The notes: generated from the letters alone by a model not told the origin. Positions 27,289 through 36,702 are shown, numbered from the stretch's first letter. The stretch is 64,000 nt of DNA from Altibacter sp. HG106 (GCF_028561755.1 NZ_JAQQTD010000005.1:1-64000); one strand, 5' to 3'. Numbers and translations: made by a program.

Positions 27289-28080
27289 ATGAGAACGCTA
27301 AAATGTAAGGGGAGCCTGCTCTTATTAATCGTCACACTAAGCCTAAGCACGGTCCTCGCTCAAAATGATGCCAACGAACCCTGTTCCAAAGACGAGGATT
27401 GCAAAGGCTACTGTGTCACGGTTACTGTAAAAGGTTCTAAGAAAAAGGTGTGTGCCAGTTGTAATCAGTCGACCTTAGACAGCTACACCCGGGATGTTAA
27501 CAGATACTGCAAAGACGAAGGCTGGTCGGTAGCTAAAAGCAAGGATTATAAGGAAGCCCTTGCCGATGACGATCGCGCCGAAGTGGGCGTGTTTGACGTG
27601 ATGATCGACAAATGTAAATCCTGTTTAAAGGCCCGCAGCACCCGGGAAGACAAATGTTTTGATGGGGGCGATGATACGCACGAAGGAAAGGTGGAAGAAA
27701 TGGAGGATAGTAGGGACAGGTGGGTGCAGCACAAATACAATATGATACGTGATAAGCGTGTGTTTTATACCGACAAACGCACCTATAACGATCTCATCAA
27801 AGAATTCAACACCTACTGCCAAAGCAAACTAAACCTCAATAAGTTCGAGCAAGACCTGAAAATTGCCGAACGGGCTGTTGATAAGGATGACGATTCGGAA
27901 TGCGAAGACATCCTAGAATATGAAGATGCTTGCTACGACTGCTATCAGGCAGCCAAGAACCTGTATGCGAAAGCATTTAAGAGCAGTAAAAGTGTCATGC
28001 CTTCTGACTATTTAAAGATCTACGAACAAATAATAGAACTCGAAGAAACCTTCGAAGCCGTTAAAAACGAATGCGACTAA
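27289..28080 (+). CDS. Secreted cysteine-rich protein, unknown function
   Basis: A 263-residue protein with a Sec signal (about residues 1-24, ending TVLAQ). The mature part contains 14 cysteines, an even number suited to disulfides. The first part, PCSKDEDCKGYCV...KKVCASCN, has a C-x5-C-x3-C pattern seen in small disulfide-rich modules. The rest is highly charged and helical, with repeated CxxC motifs each followed by a small helical segment (CKSCLKA, CYDCYQAAK). The same CxxC-x2-A pattern recurs in the product of 28867-30222. I do not recognise a family. It is the first gene of a five-gene plus-strand cluster ending with an OmpA-type lipoprotein. Confidence 0.7.
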   Translation: MRTLKCKGSLLLLIVTLSLSTVLAQNDANEPCSKDEDCKGYCVTVTVKGSKKKVCASCNQSTLDSYTRDVNRYCKDEGWSVAKSKDYKEALADDDRAEVGVFDVMIDKCKSCLKARSTREDKCFDGGDDTHEGKVEEMEDSRDRWVQHKYNMIRDKRVFYTDKRTYNDLIKEFNTYCQSKLNLNKFEQDLKIAERAVDKDDDSECEDILEYEDACYDCYQAAKNLYAKAFKSSKSVMPSDYLKIYEQIIELEETFEAVKNECD

Positions 28081-28091
28081 AACCAACCCAT

Positions 28092-28619
28092 ATGAAAACA
28101 ATCTTTCTCCTATTGTGCCTCCCCTTTGTAGGCATGGCACAGCAAACGATTAAAATTGAGGAACCGCTCAATCAGAAAATTTCCTTAGAAGAAAATTTAG
28201 CCAACGGAGCTCAGTTATCAGACCTCTCCTGGGCCTGGCAAAGCAACAATGCCTGCTTTGTATCCATTCAGCAGCACAAGTTTACAGGCAATCACGTTTT
28301 TTTTGAGGGCGTGATTCCGAAGTATACAGAACTCACCGCAACCGTTATTCCTAAAGATCCGTCACAGAATTTCAGCATTTATGCCTTTCAAACGGGCATA
28401 CAGAATGACGCGGTACCACCCGATCTTGCTTCCTGTATACGCTGTGAGGCCGATTATAAGTGGGACCGAAAATGGTCTGGAAAAACCCAGGACCATACGC
28501 GAACCGTAAAACATTTACTCGCCATCAACAATCCGTACCGCCTGGTGATCGCCGTGGTAGGTGCCGAGGGGCTGACGGAAGGTGATTTTACGCTGGTGAT
28601 CGAGCCGGTGAACAAATAA
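28092..28619 (+). CDS. Secreted protein, unknown function
   Basis: A 175-residue protein with a signal peptide (MKTIFLLLCLPFVGMAQ). The ATG at 28092 was chosen over one at 28071 because the signal starts there; the gap from the previous stop is 11 bases, so the two are probably co-transcribed. The mature part is beta-rich and ends with YRLVIAVVGAEGLTEGDFTLVIEP, which resembles the end of a PPC-type (bacterial pre-peptidase C-terminal) beta-sandwich. It has one CxxC (CIRC) at about residue 120. No enzyme motif is seen. A strong terminator follows directly. Confidence 0.65.
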   Translation: MKTIFLLLCLPFVGMAQQTIKIEEPLNQKISLEENLANGAQLSDLSWAWQSNNACFVSIQQHKFTGNHVFFEGVIPKYTELTATVIPKDPSQNFSIYAFQTGIQNDAVPPDLASCIRCEADYKWDRKWSGKTQDHTRTVKHLLAINNPYRLVIAVVGAEGLTEGDFTLVIEPVNK

Positions 28620-28640
28620 TCTCCTTACCTGGCCATAGAG

Positions 28641-28666
28641 AAACCGCCACCTGTTGGCGGTTTTTT
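28641..28666 (+). terminator. Rho-independent terminator
   Basis: AAACCGCCA (28641-28649) pairs with TGGCGGTTT (28655-28663), followed by a T-run. It ends the two-gene unit 27289-28619. Confidence 0.85.
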
Positions 28667-28866
28667 AATGTCTTTAGAGAGCACGTTCGTTTAAAAAGCT
28701 CTCAGAGGTATATCGCCTTCTATCGCTGCAAATACCTGCCTGTGATGAAGTTATTGATTAATTGTTTATGCATTCCAAGGAAATTAAGTAATTTATTGGC
28801 ATCAAATCAATTACGTCTGAATGATTGAACCTAGTGTTCCTAACCAAATTACTCATACCTATCACA

Positions 28867-30222
28867 ATGGCCACAACACACCTAACCACCGCTCTCGTCT
28901 TTGTTTGCAGTTTGCTATGCTCCTTCCAAAGTCTGGCACAGCCCTTTACCCTGGACGAAACTATCAAACCCGTAGAACTCACTCTTAAAGAAGATACGCG
29001 TAGCGATCACAAAGGTGAAACGTTTATCGCAACGCTAAGTACGGTAGATTCGCTTAAACACTATGTGGTTCAGGGGCATGATATGTTTCAATTTGTAGAT
29101 GTGATCGTGAAGGGCTTCGGAAATGAATACCCTCTAAAAGCTTCCCTTGTCTATGATAACTGGGGCGATATCATAGAATCACAAACCTCAACTGCTGCCG
29201 AAGATGGAATGATCCAATTTCAGATACGGGCCTTTGGTGCTTTTGGACTACTGATCGAATCTCCTTCCGAAGAAACCATCAATTTTACGATCATGGTGCG
29301 GGCCAGCAAGCCTCAAAAATCCTATCTGGGGAGTCCCTTTACCAAGATCACCGAAAGCGAAATGAGCCTTGGCAGCGGTGAATCCAATAATGATTCTGGA
29401 GATTCCGGAGGAAACAACACTGTTTTGTACATTATCATTGGAGTTGCCTTGTTGGTCATAGGGTTATTAGCGGGAAAACTAATGGGTAGGAAGTCGGCTA
29501 CCATCTTGCTCCTTTTATTCGGTCTCTCCTTCTCTACGGTAGCCCAAGGAGGGGGCACACCCGGGTTCTTTTATAAAGACCGCTTTTTTAACGGGGAAGA
29601 CCTGGACGATGGCACGTTTGAACGTGAGCTGAGAGACGAGATGGGCGATGGATATGACCCCAGTGGCGATGTGGAAAAGCTTACTGACAAATTGAAAAGT
29701 ATAAAGTCGTTTTTAGACAATGCTGTCAATTTATATAAAAGCTATACGGGCTTAGGAAGCTGTATCGGTGCTACACCCCCGCCCGGAGAACCTCGCATTC
29801 CTTCTTTCTGTGCGGTGCCTACTACCGATGCGGGTTTCGACGATGAAAGCAGTTGTGCCGGTTGCTTCTTAGCGGCAAGAGAACAGTTCAATGAGGTTCG
29901 TTATTTGTTTGAACAACTCGCCACCATTTACAAATGCACGAAGAATTTTTCGAACGCAGCCCTCTCCTTTGGCGATAATGCTTCAGGAATTCATGGCGTT
30001 TCAGGCTTAGCGTGGCAGACGCAACGGCGTAATATAGAGAAGTCGGTGACCGATTTGGAAACCGCCTATGACAAAAAGTACGGAGAACTTTTGGAAAGTC
30101 TTTCCGAATCCATGCTCAAATTGAGCGAATGTGAAGCCCGCTATGGCGTGGAAGATTGGTTCGACCGTTTTGGCTATATGTATTTCGAATTTATGCGCGA
30201 CAAATACCAACGTAAAGATTAA
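28867..30222 (+). CDS. Two-part secreted/membrane protein with internal signal-like segment
   Basis: A 451-residue protein of unknown family. ATG 28867 gives a signal peptide (residues 1-25, ending QSLAQ); an upstream TTG at 28825 is less likely. Residues 26-150 form a beta-rich PPC-like domain, followed by a Ser/Gly/Asn-rich linker and a membrane helix (about 186-204). Directly after it, MGRKSATILLLLFGLSFSTVAQ (206-227) looks like a second complete signal peptide with its own Met. The C-terminal part (228-451) has a CAGCFLAA motif like those of the 27289 protein and helical segments. The ORF therefore looks like two secreted genes fused in frame. Confidence 0.65.
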   Translation: MATTHLTTALVFVCSLLCSFQSLAQPFTLDETIKPVELTLKEDTRSDHKGETFIATLSTVDSLKHYVVQGHDMFQFVDVIVKGFGNEYPLKASLVYDNWGDIIESQTSTAAEDGMIQFQIRAFGAFGLLIESPSEETINFTIMVRASKPQKSYLGSPFTKITESEMSLGSGESNNDSGDSGGNNTVLYIIIGVALLVIGLLAGKLMGRKSATILLLLFGLSFSTVAQGGGTPGFFYKDRFFNGEDLDDGTFERELRDEMGDGYDPSGDVEKLTDKLKSIKSFLDNAVNLYKSYTGLGSCIGATPPPGEPRIPSFCAVPTTDAGFDDESSCAGCFLAAREQFNEVRYLFEQLATIYKCTKNFSNAALSFGDNASGIHGVSGLAWQTQRRNIEKSVTDLETAYDKKYGELLESLSESMLKLSECEARYGVEDWFDRFGYMYFEFMRDKYQRKD

Positions 30223-30226
30223 TACA

Positions 30227-30625
30227 ATGAGAACTAAAATACTTTTGATGGTAGTCTTGCTGAGCATTGTATTATTGGGGAGTTGTAAGTCAACTTCCAC
30301 CGCGCCGCTGATGGGTGCTAATACCAATACGAACATCATTGGCTCGTGGGAGGGCTGTGACGGGCGGGTGGTTACTTTTTTCGAAGAGGACAGCGAAATT
30401 ATTGGGCGGTATACGGAGTTGGGCGGACTCACACGCTACCGTTTTACAGAAAACGAGGTAGGATATCGATTGACAGAGCAGCAACCGGGGCAGTATTTAG
30501 GGATGGTGAAATGGCAAGATCAAAGCGGTAATGAAACCTGGAAGAAAGTTTCGATTACTATCAAGAATAACACCTATAACGACAATAGTTCGGACAATTG
30601 TAGTAAAGACATGAAACGTATTTAA
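30227..30625 (+). CDS. Small lipoprotein, unknown function
   Basis: A 132-residue protein with a lipoprotein signal (MRTKILLMVVLLSIVLLGSC, lipobox LGSC). The ATG at 30227, four bases after the previous stop, is preferred to an overlapping upstream start because it begins the signal. The mature part, NIIGSWEGCDGRVVTFFEEDSEIIGRYTELGG, suggests a small lipocalin-like beta-barrel of the type found in many Bacteroidota lipoproteins. It ends directly at the start of the OmpA gene (next ATG at 30626). Confidence 0.65.
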   Translation: MRTKILLMVVLLSIVLLGSCKSTSTAPLMGANTNTNIIGSWEGCDGRVVTFFEEDSEIIGRYTELGGLTRYRFTENEVGYRLTEQQPGQYLGMVKWQDQSGNETWKKVSITIKNNTYNDNSSDNCSKDMKRI

Positions 30626-32068
30626 ATGAATAAGCTCACTCCAACTCTTTGCCTGTTCGTGGCCTTAACGCTGCTCAATTGTAAGAATAGTGTTGACAAG
30701 AATAGCGGCAGCGCTTCTTCAGCAACAGAAGTGGATGCCCCCAGCGATAGTGATCTTGCTGAAACCGAATCCATCCCCCCAGACACTGGCACCCAAACGC
30801 AGGATGCGCTAGCCACCAATGCTCAGCGAAATGCTACGAACGATACGGTGCAAGGATGGACCCAACCTACCTATATCGCCTATCAAACCAGTAAAGCGGA
30901 TGTGGTGTATCGCTACGGAGATGTAGATAATTTTGGATTCGGATGGCCTCCGGGCTTTGATCCGTTTTCAGGGGAAGACACTCCCGTGCATCGCTATCCT
31001 TTTTTCCCGGATGAGACAGACCCCGCAGGAACCGATCGCATCATGGTGATTAGCGGATACAAAAAAAGCAATCGAAAAGACGGCTATACCGGAAGAACCC
31101 AGCGCCCTGAGAACCTTCCGAAGCCCTTACTCTTGCAATACGACCTACAGGGCACTCAGATCGAGCACGCCTTGCTTCAGATCTTTGTAGATGATTTTCA
31201 ACCCAAACGTTTTAAAAGCAAGTACAAGGTGTGGCTCAATGATAAGGAAACGCCCTGGATCAGTGAATTCGTGAATGAACTAGAACAAACGGGGCCTATC
31301 GGTAAACTGCTATCGGTACAGATCCTCCCTGAATTCCTTTCCGAAGTGAAGACCGGACAACTCAAGCTGTTTATTGACGATCCCGAAACCGATACGGGAG
31401 ATGGATTTGCCATTGATTTCGTTCAGTTGCTTATTAACCCGAGGGATATCCCCACGGCCCGAATGGAAGGATTGGTGATAGATGCCACCACGAAAGAGAC
31501 GTTGGAAAATGCGTTGGTAAAGATTTCCGGGGTGGATCCCGTAAAGACGGATGCTGAAGGACGTTTTACTGCGGAAAAAGTTCCGGCAGGAATGATCGTG
31601 GTGAATGCTTCAAAAGGAGGGTATAAGAACAACGACGTTACCGAAACCATAACTGCGAACAATACCGGAAGCGTTACCATACCCTTAGAACCGGAAACGG
31701 GAAGCAACCTTGAACAAGAGTTGGAAGAAACCGGAAAGGTGTCATTGTACGGCATCTATTTCGATTCCGATAAAGCCGTACTGAAACCCGAATCTGAAAA
31801 AACACTTCAGGAAGTGCTCGCGCTCATTCAACGAAATCCGGAGTTGTCACTGGAAATTGGTGGTCATACCGATTCTCAAGGAGATGACGCCTATAACTTG
31901 AAGCTTTCCGAAGAACGCGCGAAGGCGGTCTTAGATTGGCTTAAAGCACACGGCGCCACTACCAATCGGTTAAGCAGCAAAGGCTATGGCGAATCAGTGC
32001 CGGTCGCCACCAATAATACTGAGAATGGACGAGCGCTAAATCGGAGGGTGGAATTATTGGTGAAGTAA
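30626..32068 (+). CDS. OmpA-family lipoprotein with carboxypeptidase-regulatory-like domain
   Basis: A 480-residue outer-membrane lipoprotein (lipobox LLNC, Cys at about 19). After a Ser/Asp/Thr-rich linker comes a beta domain (about 75-270) of unknown type. Next is a carboxypeptidase-regulatory-like module (about 275-355; MEGLVIDATTKETLENALVKI...GRFTAEKVPAG). Last is a C-terminal OmpA peptidoglycan-binding domain (about 370-480) with YFDSDKAVLKPES, IGGHTDSQGDDAYNLKLSEERA and NRRVELLVK. It ties the outer membrane to peptidoglycan and closes the secreted-protein cluster with no gap after the small lipoprotein, so it may anchor the other products. Confidence 0.85.
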   Translation: MNKLTPTLCLFVALTLLNCKNSVDKNSGSASSATEVDAPSDSDLAETESIPPDTGTQTQDALATNAQRNATNDTVQGWTQPTYIAYQTSKADVVYRYGDVDNFGFGWPPGFDPFSGEDTPVHRYPFFPDETDPAGTDRIMVISGYKKSNRKDGYTGRTQRPENLPKPLLLQYDLQGTQIEHALLQIFVDDFQPKRFKSKYKVWLNDKETPWISEFVNELEQTGPIGKLLSVQILPEFLSEVKTGQLKLFIDDPETDTGDGFAIDFVQLLINPRDIPTARMEGLVIDATTKETLENALVKISGVDPVKTDAEGRFTAEKVPAGMIVVNASKGGYKNNDVTETITANNTGSVTIPLEPETGSNLEQELEETGKVSLYGIYFDSDKAVLKPESEKTLQEVLALIQRNPELSLEIGGHTDSQGDDAYNLKLSEERAKAVLDWLKAHGATTNRLSSKGYGESVPVATNNTENGRALNRRVELLVK

Positions 32069-32080
32069 TCTGTTGAAGGG

Positions 32081-32953
32081 TTATTCAGCATAAATTTCGG
32101 AGAACTCCACCCCTTCCCATTGGGGATGATCTTCTATAAAATCAGCAATCATCGCCACATGACTCGCACCTAACAATATCATAACGCGCTCTTCCTGATG
32201 CTTTTTAGTTTTTTTCTGAATCAAGGACCACATAAATAAATTGCGCTTGTACCATGCAGCCGTGAGTAAAGGTCCAATAAAATTGTCATCATCGCCCGCC
32301 AAAAGGGGTAGCTGGTTGTGAAAGGTATTGCTCCTTTTGCGCATTTCAGGAGAATTCAAGTGATTCGTTAATGCTGCTATATTCGCCCCTTGTTCAATCA
32401 TAGCATCAAAATCGGACGTGAATCGCTGTATCCCCTCTTGAAATTCATCTTGTAACTTATCTTGTTGCGCTTTAGAAATGACACGCATCATGCTGTCGAA
32501 TGGAAATTCAGTTCCATAGTAATCGACGCCAGATACACGAATATTTTCTTTCAAAGATGCCACTCGGAATGCTAACTGAAATATCTCGTTCTTGCGATAG
32601 AAATCATTGAGTGAAACATTTGCAAAGTATCGACCTTGCCTATGTAGGTTCAAAAGAGAGTCCAATTCAAATTGCTCATTGTGCGGCCATTCTACGAAGA
32701 TATGGGTCGGTTGAAATCGAGTAATGGCTGCTGCGATTGAATCTAATTCCAATTGTGATGGCTCACCTAAAATATCAAATCCCTTCGTTTTAGCAACATC
32801 TTGTCCTGGATTATTATAGTGGAAGGTGCCTAGCAGTAGTGCTTGATGCGTTGGGAAATTTTGGGAACTATTCATCGTTTCATCTTCTGAATTTCGACAC
32901 CCCAACACTACGATGCTACAATAAATAAAGAGTAACAATAGCCTCCATTTCAT
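32081..32953 (-). CDS. DUF5694 family lipoprotein (TraB/TIKI-like fold)
   Basis: A 290-residue protein with a lipoprotein signal (VVLGC, Cys at about 19). It matches DUF5694: HQALLLGTFHYNNPGQD near the start, FVEWPHNEQFELDSLL, and MILLGASHVAMIADFI near the end. The GTFHYNNP and GASHV motifs with conserved His residues recall the TraB/GumN/TIKI (erythromycin esterase-like) superfamily, some of which are metallopeptidases; activity here is not shown. It is a single gene convergent with the OmpA gene, with 12 bases between the stops. Confidence 0.75.
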   Translation of the reverse strand: MKWRLLLLFIYCSIVVLGCRNSEDETMNSSQNFPTHQALLLGTFHYNNPGQDVAKTKGFDILGEPSQLELDSIAAAITRFQPTHIFVEWPHNEQFELDSLLNLHRQGRYFANVSLNDFYRKNEIFQLAFRVASLKENIRVSGVDYYGTEFPFDSMMRVISKAQQDKLQDEFQEGIQRFTSDFDAMIEQGANIAALTNHLNSPEMRKRSNTFHNQLPLLAGDDDNFIGPLLTAAWYKRNLFMWSLIQKKTKKHQEERVMILLGASHVAMIADFIEDHPQWEGVEFSEIYAE

Positions 32954-32982
32954 ACCGTAAAGATAACCTTCAAAGGGTAATG

Positions 32983-33486
32983 TTACAGTTTCGCCCTTTG
33001 ACTATATACTGAATTGAAGAAATGGGACAATCCTATCATTAATGCAAGCACGGAAACCATAGCAACAAACATTCGTATGGTATCCAATGTCTTAAATTGA
33101 TTAAGCAAGGCTTCAATTTCAGCCAACGGTCTTGTAGCGATATCTTCCGCTCCTAATTCGTATAAAATAGGATACACTAAAAGCCCTGTTCCGAGACCTA
33201 TGATCACGAACAGCACAAAATGCAATAACATCCAATTACGAGCTTTGCTAGATTTCCAGATGAAAATAATCATAACTACAAAGAGGGGAAGATTTATTTT
33301 TCCCATGAGCTGAAAAAAGGTGCCGGGATCGGCTTTGACATAAAAATTGTTGGTGGCGACCAGAGAATTCGGAAGATCGTGATCCCAGTTAGGATATTGG
33401 GTAATTATGGTAAAAAGCATTCCGCCGAAAAACAGAAATGCCATCAGAGAGTAGCCCCAAACAAAGAAAAATTTGGCTGTTTTCAT
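32983..33486 (-). CDS. Four-helix membrane protein, unknown function
   Basis: A 167-residue protein with four predicted membrane helices (about 7-27, 62-78, 85-107, 138-158) and an extracytoplasmic loop after the first. Its size and layout resemble small DUF1772-like membrane proteins, but I cannot assign a family. It is on the minus strand, upstream of DUF5694 (30-base gap) and downstream of DUF6326, so a minus-strand unit 33960 to 32081 is possible. Confidence 0.6.
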   Translation of the reverse strand: MKTAKFFFVWGYSLMAFLFFGGMLFTIITQYPNWDHDLPNSLVATNNFYVKADPGTFFQLMGKINLPLFVVMIIFIWKSSKARNWMLLHFVLFVIIGLGTGLLVYPILYELGAEDIATRPLAEIEALLNQFKTLDTIRMFVAMVSVLALMIGLSHFFNSVYSQRAKL

Positions 33487-33561
33487 AAGTGAAAGTATTC
33501 GTTAGTACCAGAAATATACGAAAACTGTGGTAGTCGGTTTTCTCCTACAGAAGCTTGCTCC

Positions 33562-33960
33562 TTAGCTTCTTTTCCATTTCCATGCATACCAAATGATACA
33601 TAGCGTGAGGGCGCTTTCCAGAAAAGCTAAGAATACATAAAAGGCATACCATTCGGTCATCGAATTAAATCCGATAAAGAGCATCATCATCGTAAAGAGC
33701 AATCCGAATACAAGGTTCAGTATGCGATTGAGCGTTCTTGGTAAAAGTACCGAAAATGCCACCATGATGGAAGGAATCGCCAATACGATAGATGCAATCA
33801 AAAGCTTCATCGGACTATCCAGAATATTCGCTCCACTTATCAAGTCTTCTACTTTTCCGGGGGTGTACAGTTCAAAATAGTCGCCATAGAGATAACAAAA
33901 GGTCACGGAAGCCCAAAGCGCGGCTAATTTAATACGGACGTCAATAGTGTTGATGGTCAT
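33562..33960 (-). CDS. DUF6326 family membrane protein
   Basis: A 132-residue protein with four predicted helices. The start KLAALWASVTFCYLYGDYFELYTPG and the acidic motif before the second helix match DUF6326, a small membrane family of unknown role common in Bacteroidota. It is on the minus strand and likely heads the small-membrane-protein group. Confidence 0.7.
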   Translation of the reverse strand: MTINTIDVRIKLAALWASVTFCYLYGDYFELYTPGKVEDLISGANILDSPMKLLIASIVLAIPSIMVAFSVLLPRTLNRILNLVFGLLFTMMMLFIGFNSMTEWYAFYVFLAFLESALTLCIIWYAWKWKRS

Positions 33961-34040
33961 AGTTGGGTAATTAGAAAGGATTCTTTCTAATAAAGACGCC
34001 GATGGCTTCTGAAAGGTTGCCTGAATACCATAAAATTTGC

Positions 34041-35702
34041 TTAGTCTACTAATTTGGGAAGCAAGAAGTTGGCTAGTATTTTCTCTGGTTGCTGTCCGCG
34101 GCCATTTCTAAAATTTCCGGAAGTAATCACCACCACCGCGTCCAGTTCAGGGATCACCACGATATACTGCCCTCCTGCCCCACGCGCTTCCAGGGTGTTA
34201 ATAGTTTGGTTCCCTACCTTATATATATCATGCCACCATAGATAGCCATATACATTCTGTTTTGTGGTATTTTCCAGGGCGCGATACGGTGTAACACTTT
34301 TTTCAATCCATGCTTCGGAAACAATGCGTTTCCCCTTCCAACTTCCTTTATTGAGGTAAAGCGTGCCGTATTTCAGCATGTCTGGCGGAGTAAGATACAT
34401 TCCGCCTCCGAAATAAGGCCTACCATTCAAATCGGTTTGGACGATATAGTTGGTGATGCCCAGAGGTTGAAACAGCGTTTTGTCGATATACAACGCCATC
34501 GAATGTGGTACCATGGAATCTAGCGCCACGCCCAGCAAATAGGGATTGGCAGAACCGTAATTCGCATGGGTATTGGGTGGGTACAGCATTTCCGCTTGAA
34601 GCACCGACGCGGTCCAGTCGGCCGACTGTTGATAGTTTTCTTCCGTCGCAGGGGAGGCACGATTTGCATTTTCTCCGAAGTCTACAGCATCCAGGCCGGA
34701 GCTCATGGTCAGCAGACTTTTTAGATCGATACCCGCATTTTCTGAATTCTTATACGATTGATATTCCTTCGGAAGAAATTCAAAAATGGATTGATCTACG
34801 GATTCATACAGTCCTTCATCTTTTGCGATGCCCATCAGGGTGGAAGAAATACTTTTAGAAGCCGAACGCATATCGTGAGGTAGGTTTTCGTGATATCCAT
34901 CAAAGTACTGTTCATACACCAACACTCCCTGTTGTTGCACAAGAATGGCGTGGGTATTGGGAAAGGAATCATTCACGACAAGTGCTTCTAATTCGGGAAA
35001 TTTGAGTTTAGAAGATCGCTTTTCCGAAGTAAATCCGCCGCGCTTCCATTCGGCCTCCGTGCGGGATAGCGTTGCAGTTGCGATTACATAATCATCAACA
35101 AACAGTTCTAATGTGATTTCAGTCTCCCGTAAAACCCCTCTGAATGTTACACCTGTTTTAAAATCTGAAAAGCTAAGGGTGTCCTGCTGCTTCTGAAAAT
35201 CATACGCCCAGGTACCCGTAAAGCGATCATCCCCAAAAAACGGGTAGGCTTGATAGGTTTCCTGATCGCCATTTTCTATGCTAAGATATACCTTGTCTGA
35301 ACGCAGTTCCTCCACCATCAAAAGATTCCAAATACCCGAATAACTAGTGTTGGTCGTTCTTTTCAACATAATGTGATATAACAGCAATCCGGATTTCAGA
35401 AAACCGCTTATGGTTTCTTTGTCTTCGGAACATGTCCCATGAAAGGATTGGGTTTCAGAAATAGGAATGGTAAACTCGGAATCATTTTCGCTTACTATCG
35501 GAAAGTTGGCTCGAAGCGTTTCATTGGATAATTCAAGCGTCGCTTCTTTGGTTCCGAAGTCGTGGATGGAAACCTCGATCTGAAAACTCTTGGGGTTGCT
35601 GAGGGTTCCTTCCCAGGCGCCGTTATAATCGGCCATGTTTTGCGCCATTCCGAAGTTTGAGACTAAGAATAGAACAGCAAGTATGCGATACGGAAACTTC
35701 AT
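34041..35702 (-). CDS. Secreted serine hydrolase (class C beta-lactamase-like)
   Basis: A 553-residue protein with a signal peptide (MKFPYRILAVLFLVSNFGMAQ). Residues about 22-210 are an extra beta-rich domain, and the rest is a penicillin-binding/class C beta-lactamase-like domain. The SxxK nucleophile motif is SASK in HDMRSASKSISSTLMG, a tyrosine motif follows in HANYGSANPYLLG, and RGAGGQYIVVIPE takes the place of the KTG-like region. Members include esterases and D-aminopeptidases as well as beta-lactamases, so drug resistance is not implied. It is a single gene. Confidence 0.85.
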   Translation of the reverse strand: MKFPYRILAVLFLVSNFGMAQNMADYNGAWEGTLSNPKSFQIEVSIHDFGTKEATLELSNETLRANFPIVSENDSEFTIPISETQSFHGTCSEDKETISGFLKSGLLLYHIMLKRTTNTSYSGIWNLLMVEELRSDKVYLSIENGDQETYQAYPFFGDDRFTGTWAYDFQKQQDTLSFSDFKTGVTFRGVLRETEITLELFVDDYVIATATLSRTEAEWKRGGFTSEKRSSKLKFPELEALVVNDSFPNTHAILVQQQGVLVYEQYFDGYHENLPHDMRSASKSISSTLMGIAKDEGLYESVDQSIFEFLPKEYQSYKNSENAGIDLKSLLTMSSGLDAVDFGENANRASPATEENYQQSADWTASVLQAEMLYPPNTHANYGSANPYLLGVALDSMVPHSMALYIDKTLFQPLGITNYIVQTDLNGRPYFGGGMYLTPPDMLKYGTLYLNKGSWKGKRIVSEAWIEKSVTPYRALENTTKQNVYGYLWWHDIYKVGNQTINTLEARGAGGQYIVVIPELDAVVVITSGNFRNGRGQQPEKILANFLLPKLVD

Positions 35703-35763
35703 AGTTACATTGATTGATGAAACACAAAGATGCGAAGCCTTGCCGCTAAAAAATTGTATATTC

Positions 35764-36606
35764 TTAACATCCCTTCAATTCTTGCAGTAGCTGTTTTGGG
35801 GTACGGTGATACATCCGTTTGAAGTTCGCGATAAAGTGACTCTGATCGTAAAACCCGCTGGCGTGTGCGATATCCGTTAAGGTATATTCGTTACGTAGCA
35901 TGAGTTGGAAGGCAGTGTTGAGTCGGACTAACCGTACATACTGACTCATCCCTACCCCAAAATATTTCCGAAACGCTCGAGACAGATGCGCGGGATGCAC
36001 CCCTACTTCCGCACTTAACCCTTGTAAAGAAATGGTTTCCGGTTCTTCATGCAACTTTTGTTGTAGCCTCAGCACCCATTGCGGGGTTTCAGTTGTCGTC
36101 GAATGCTCCAGCATAAGTGTTCCGAAGAGCTCCACCAATCCCACCTCAACGCCAAAATTGGAATATGAATCGGCCACGCTAAATTCTACAAACAATAAAT
36201 TCATAAGATGTTTTATGTGTGGATTACGGAGTTGCACACTTCCTTCCATTTCGTGCAAGGCAATATCGTGTTCCTGAAACCAAGCTGTATTTATTTCGAT
36301 ATGAAATCCCCGGGTAAGATCTGGCGGTTTGATGTTGTAATGCGCATCCTGCCAATGATGGAATAACAAGTCGCCCGCTTCCAAGTGATAGGCTTCCTTT
36401 TTATTGGCCTCGAATAGCTTTCCTTGCAACAAATACGTGAAATATGGATTCTCATGGTAGTGCCAATCGACTTTCGGATGGGTGTACACCGTATCGGTAC
36501 TCACAATGTTTCCAAACACCTTTTTCTGATGGTGTGTTCCGTAAAATTCGCCTTGAGATCGGTGTTGCATGAGGTTGGTTATAGCTCGTGACTGTGTGTA
36601 GATCAT
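35764..36606 (-). CDS. AraC family transcriptional regulator
   Basis: A 280-residue regulator with an N-terminal cupin sensor domain (about 40-150; WHYHENPYFTYLLQGKL and EAGDLLFHHWQDAHYN) and a C-terminal double helix-turn-helix. The latter is visible as LQGLSAEVGVHPAHLSRAFRKYFG and LTDIAHASGFYDQSHFIANFKRMYHRTPKQ. The ATG at 36606 was preferred to a TTG two codons earlier; a start at 36570 is also possible. The effector and targets are unknown. The gene is divergent from the lipoprotein at 36756. Confidence 0.9.
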   Translation of the reverse strand: MIYTQSRAITNLMQHRSQGEFYGTHHQKKVFGNIVSTDTVYTHPKVDWHYHENPYFTYLLQGKLFEANKKEAYHLEAGDLLFHHWQDAHYNIKPPDLTRGFHIEINTAWFQEHDIALHEMEGSVQLRNPHIKHLMNLLFVEFSVADSYSNFGVEVGLVELFGTLMLEHSTTTETPQWVLRLQQKLHEEPETISLQGLSAEVGVHPAHLSRAFRKYFGVGMSQYVRLVRLNTAFQLMLRNEYTLTDIAHASGFYDQSHFIANFKRMYHRTPKQLLQELKGC

Positions 36607-36702
36607 TAGCAAGGTAAGTTACACAAAAGAGAGGTTATTTACATTTCGGGGGGCTATTCCGAAGAAATATGTAAAGAATACTTAAAAAAGTACTGCATTC
36701 AC

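Noticed and set aside
34041-35702. Calling the serine hydrolase an antibiotic-resistance beta-lactamase
   Set aside because: SxxK alone does not show beta-lactamase activity; the extra N-terminal domain and altered motifs fit esterase or peptidase relatives as well.
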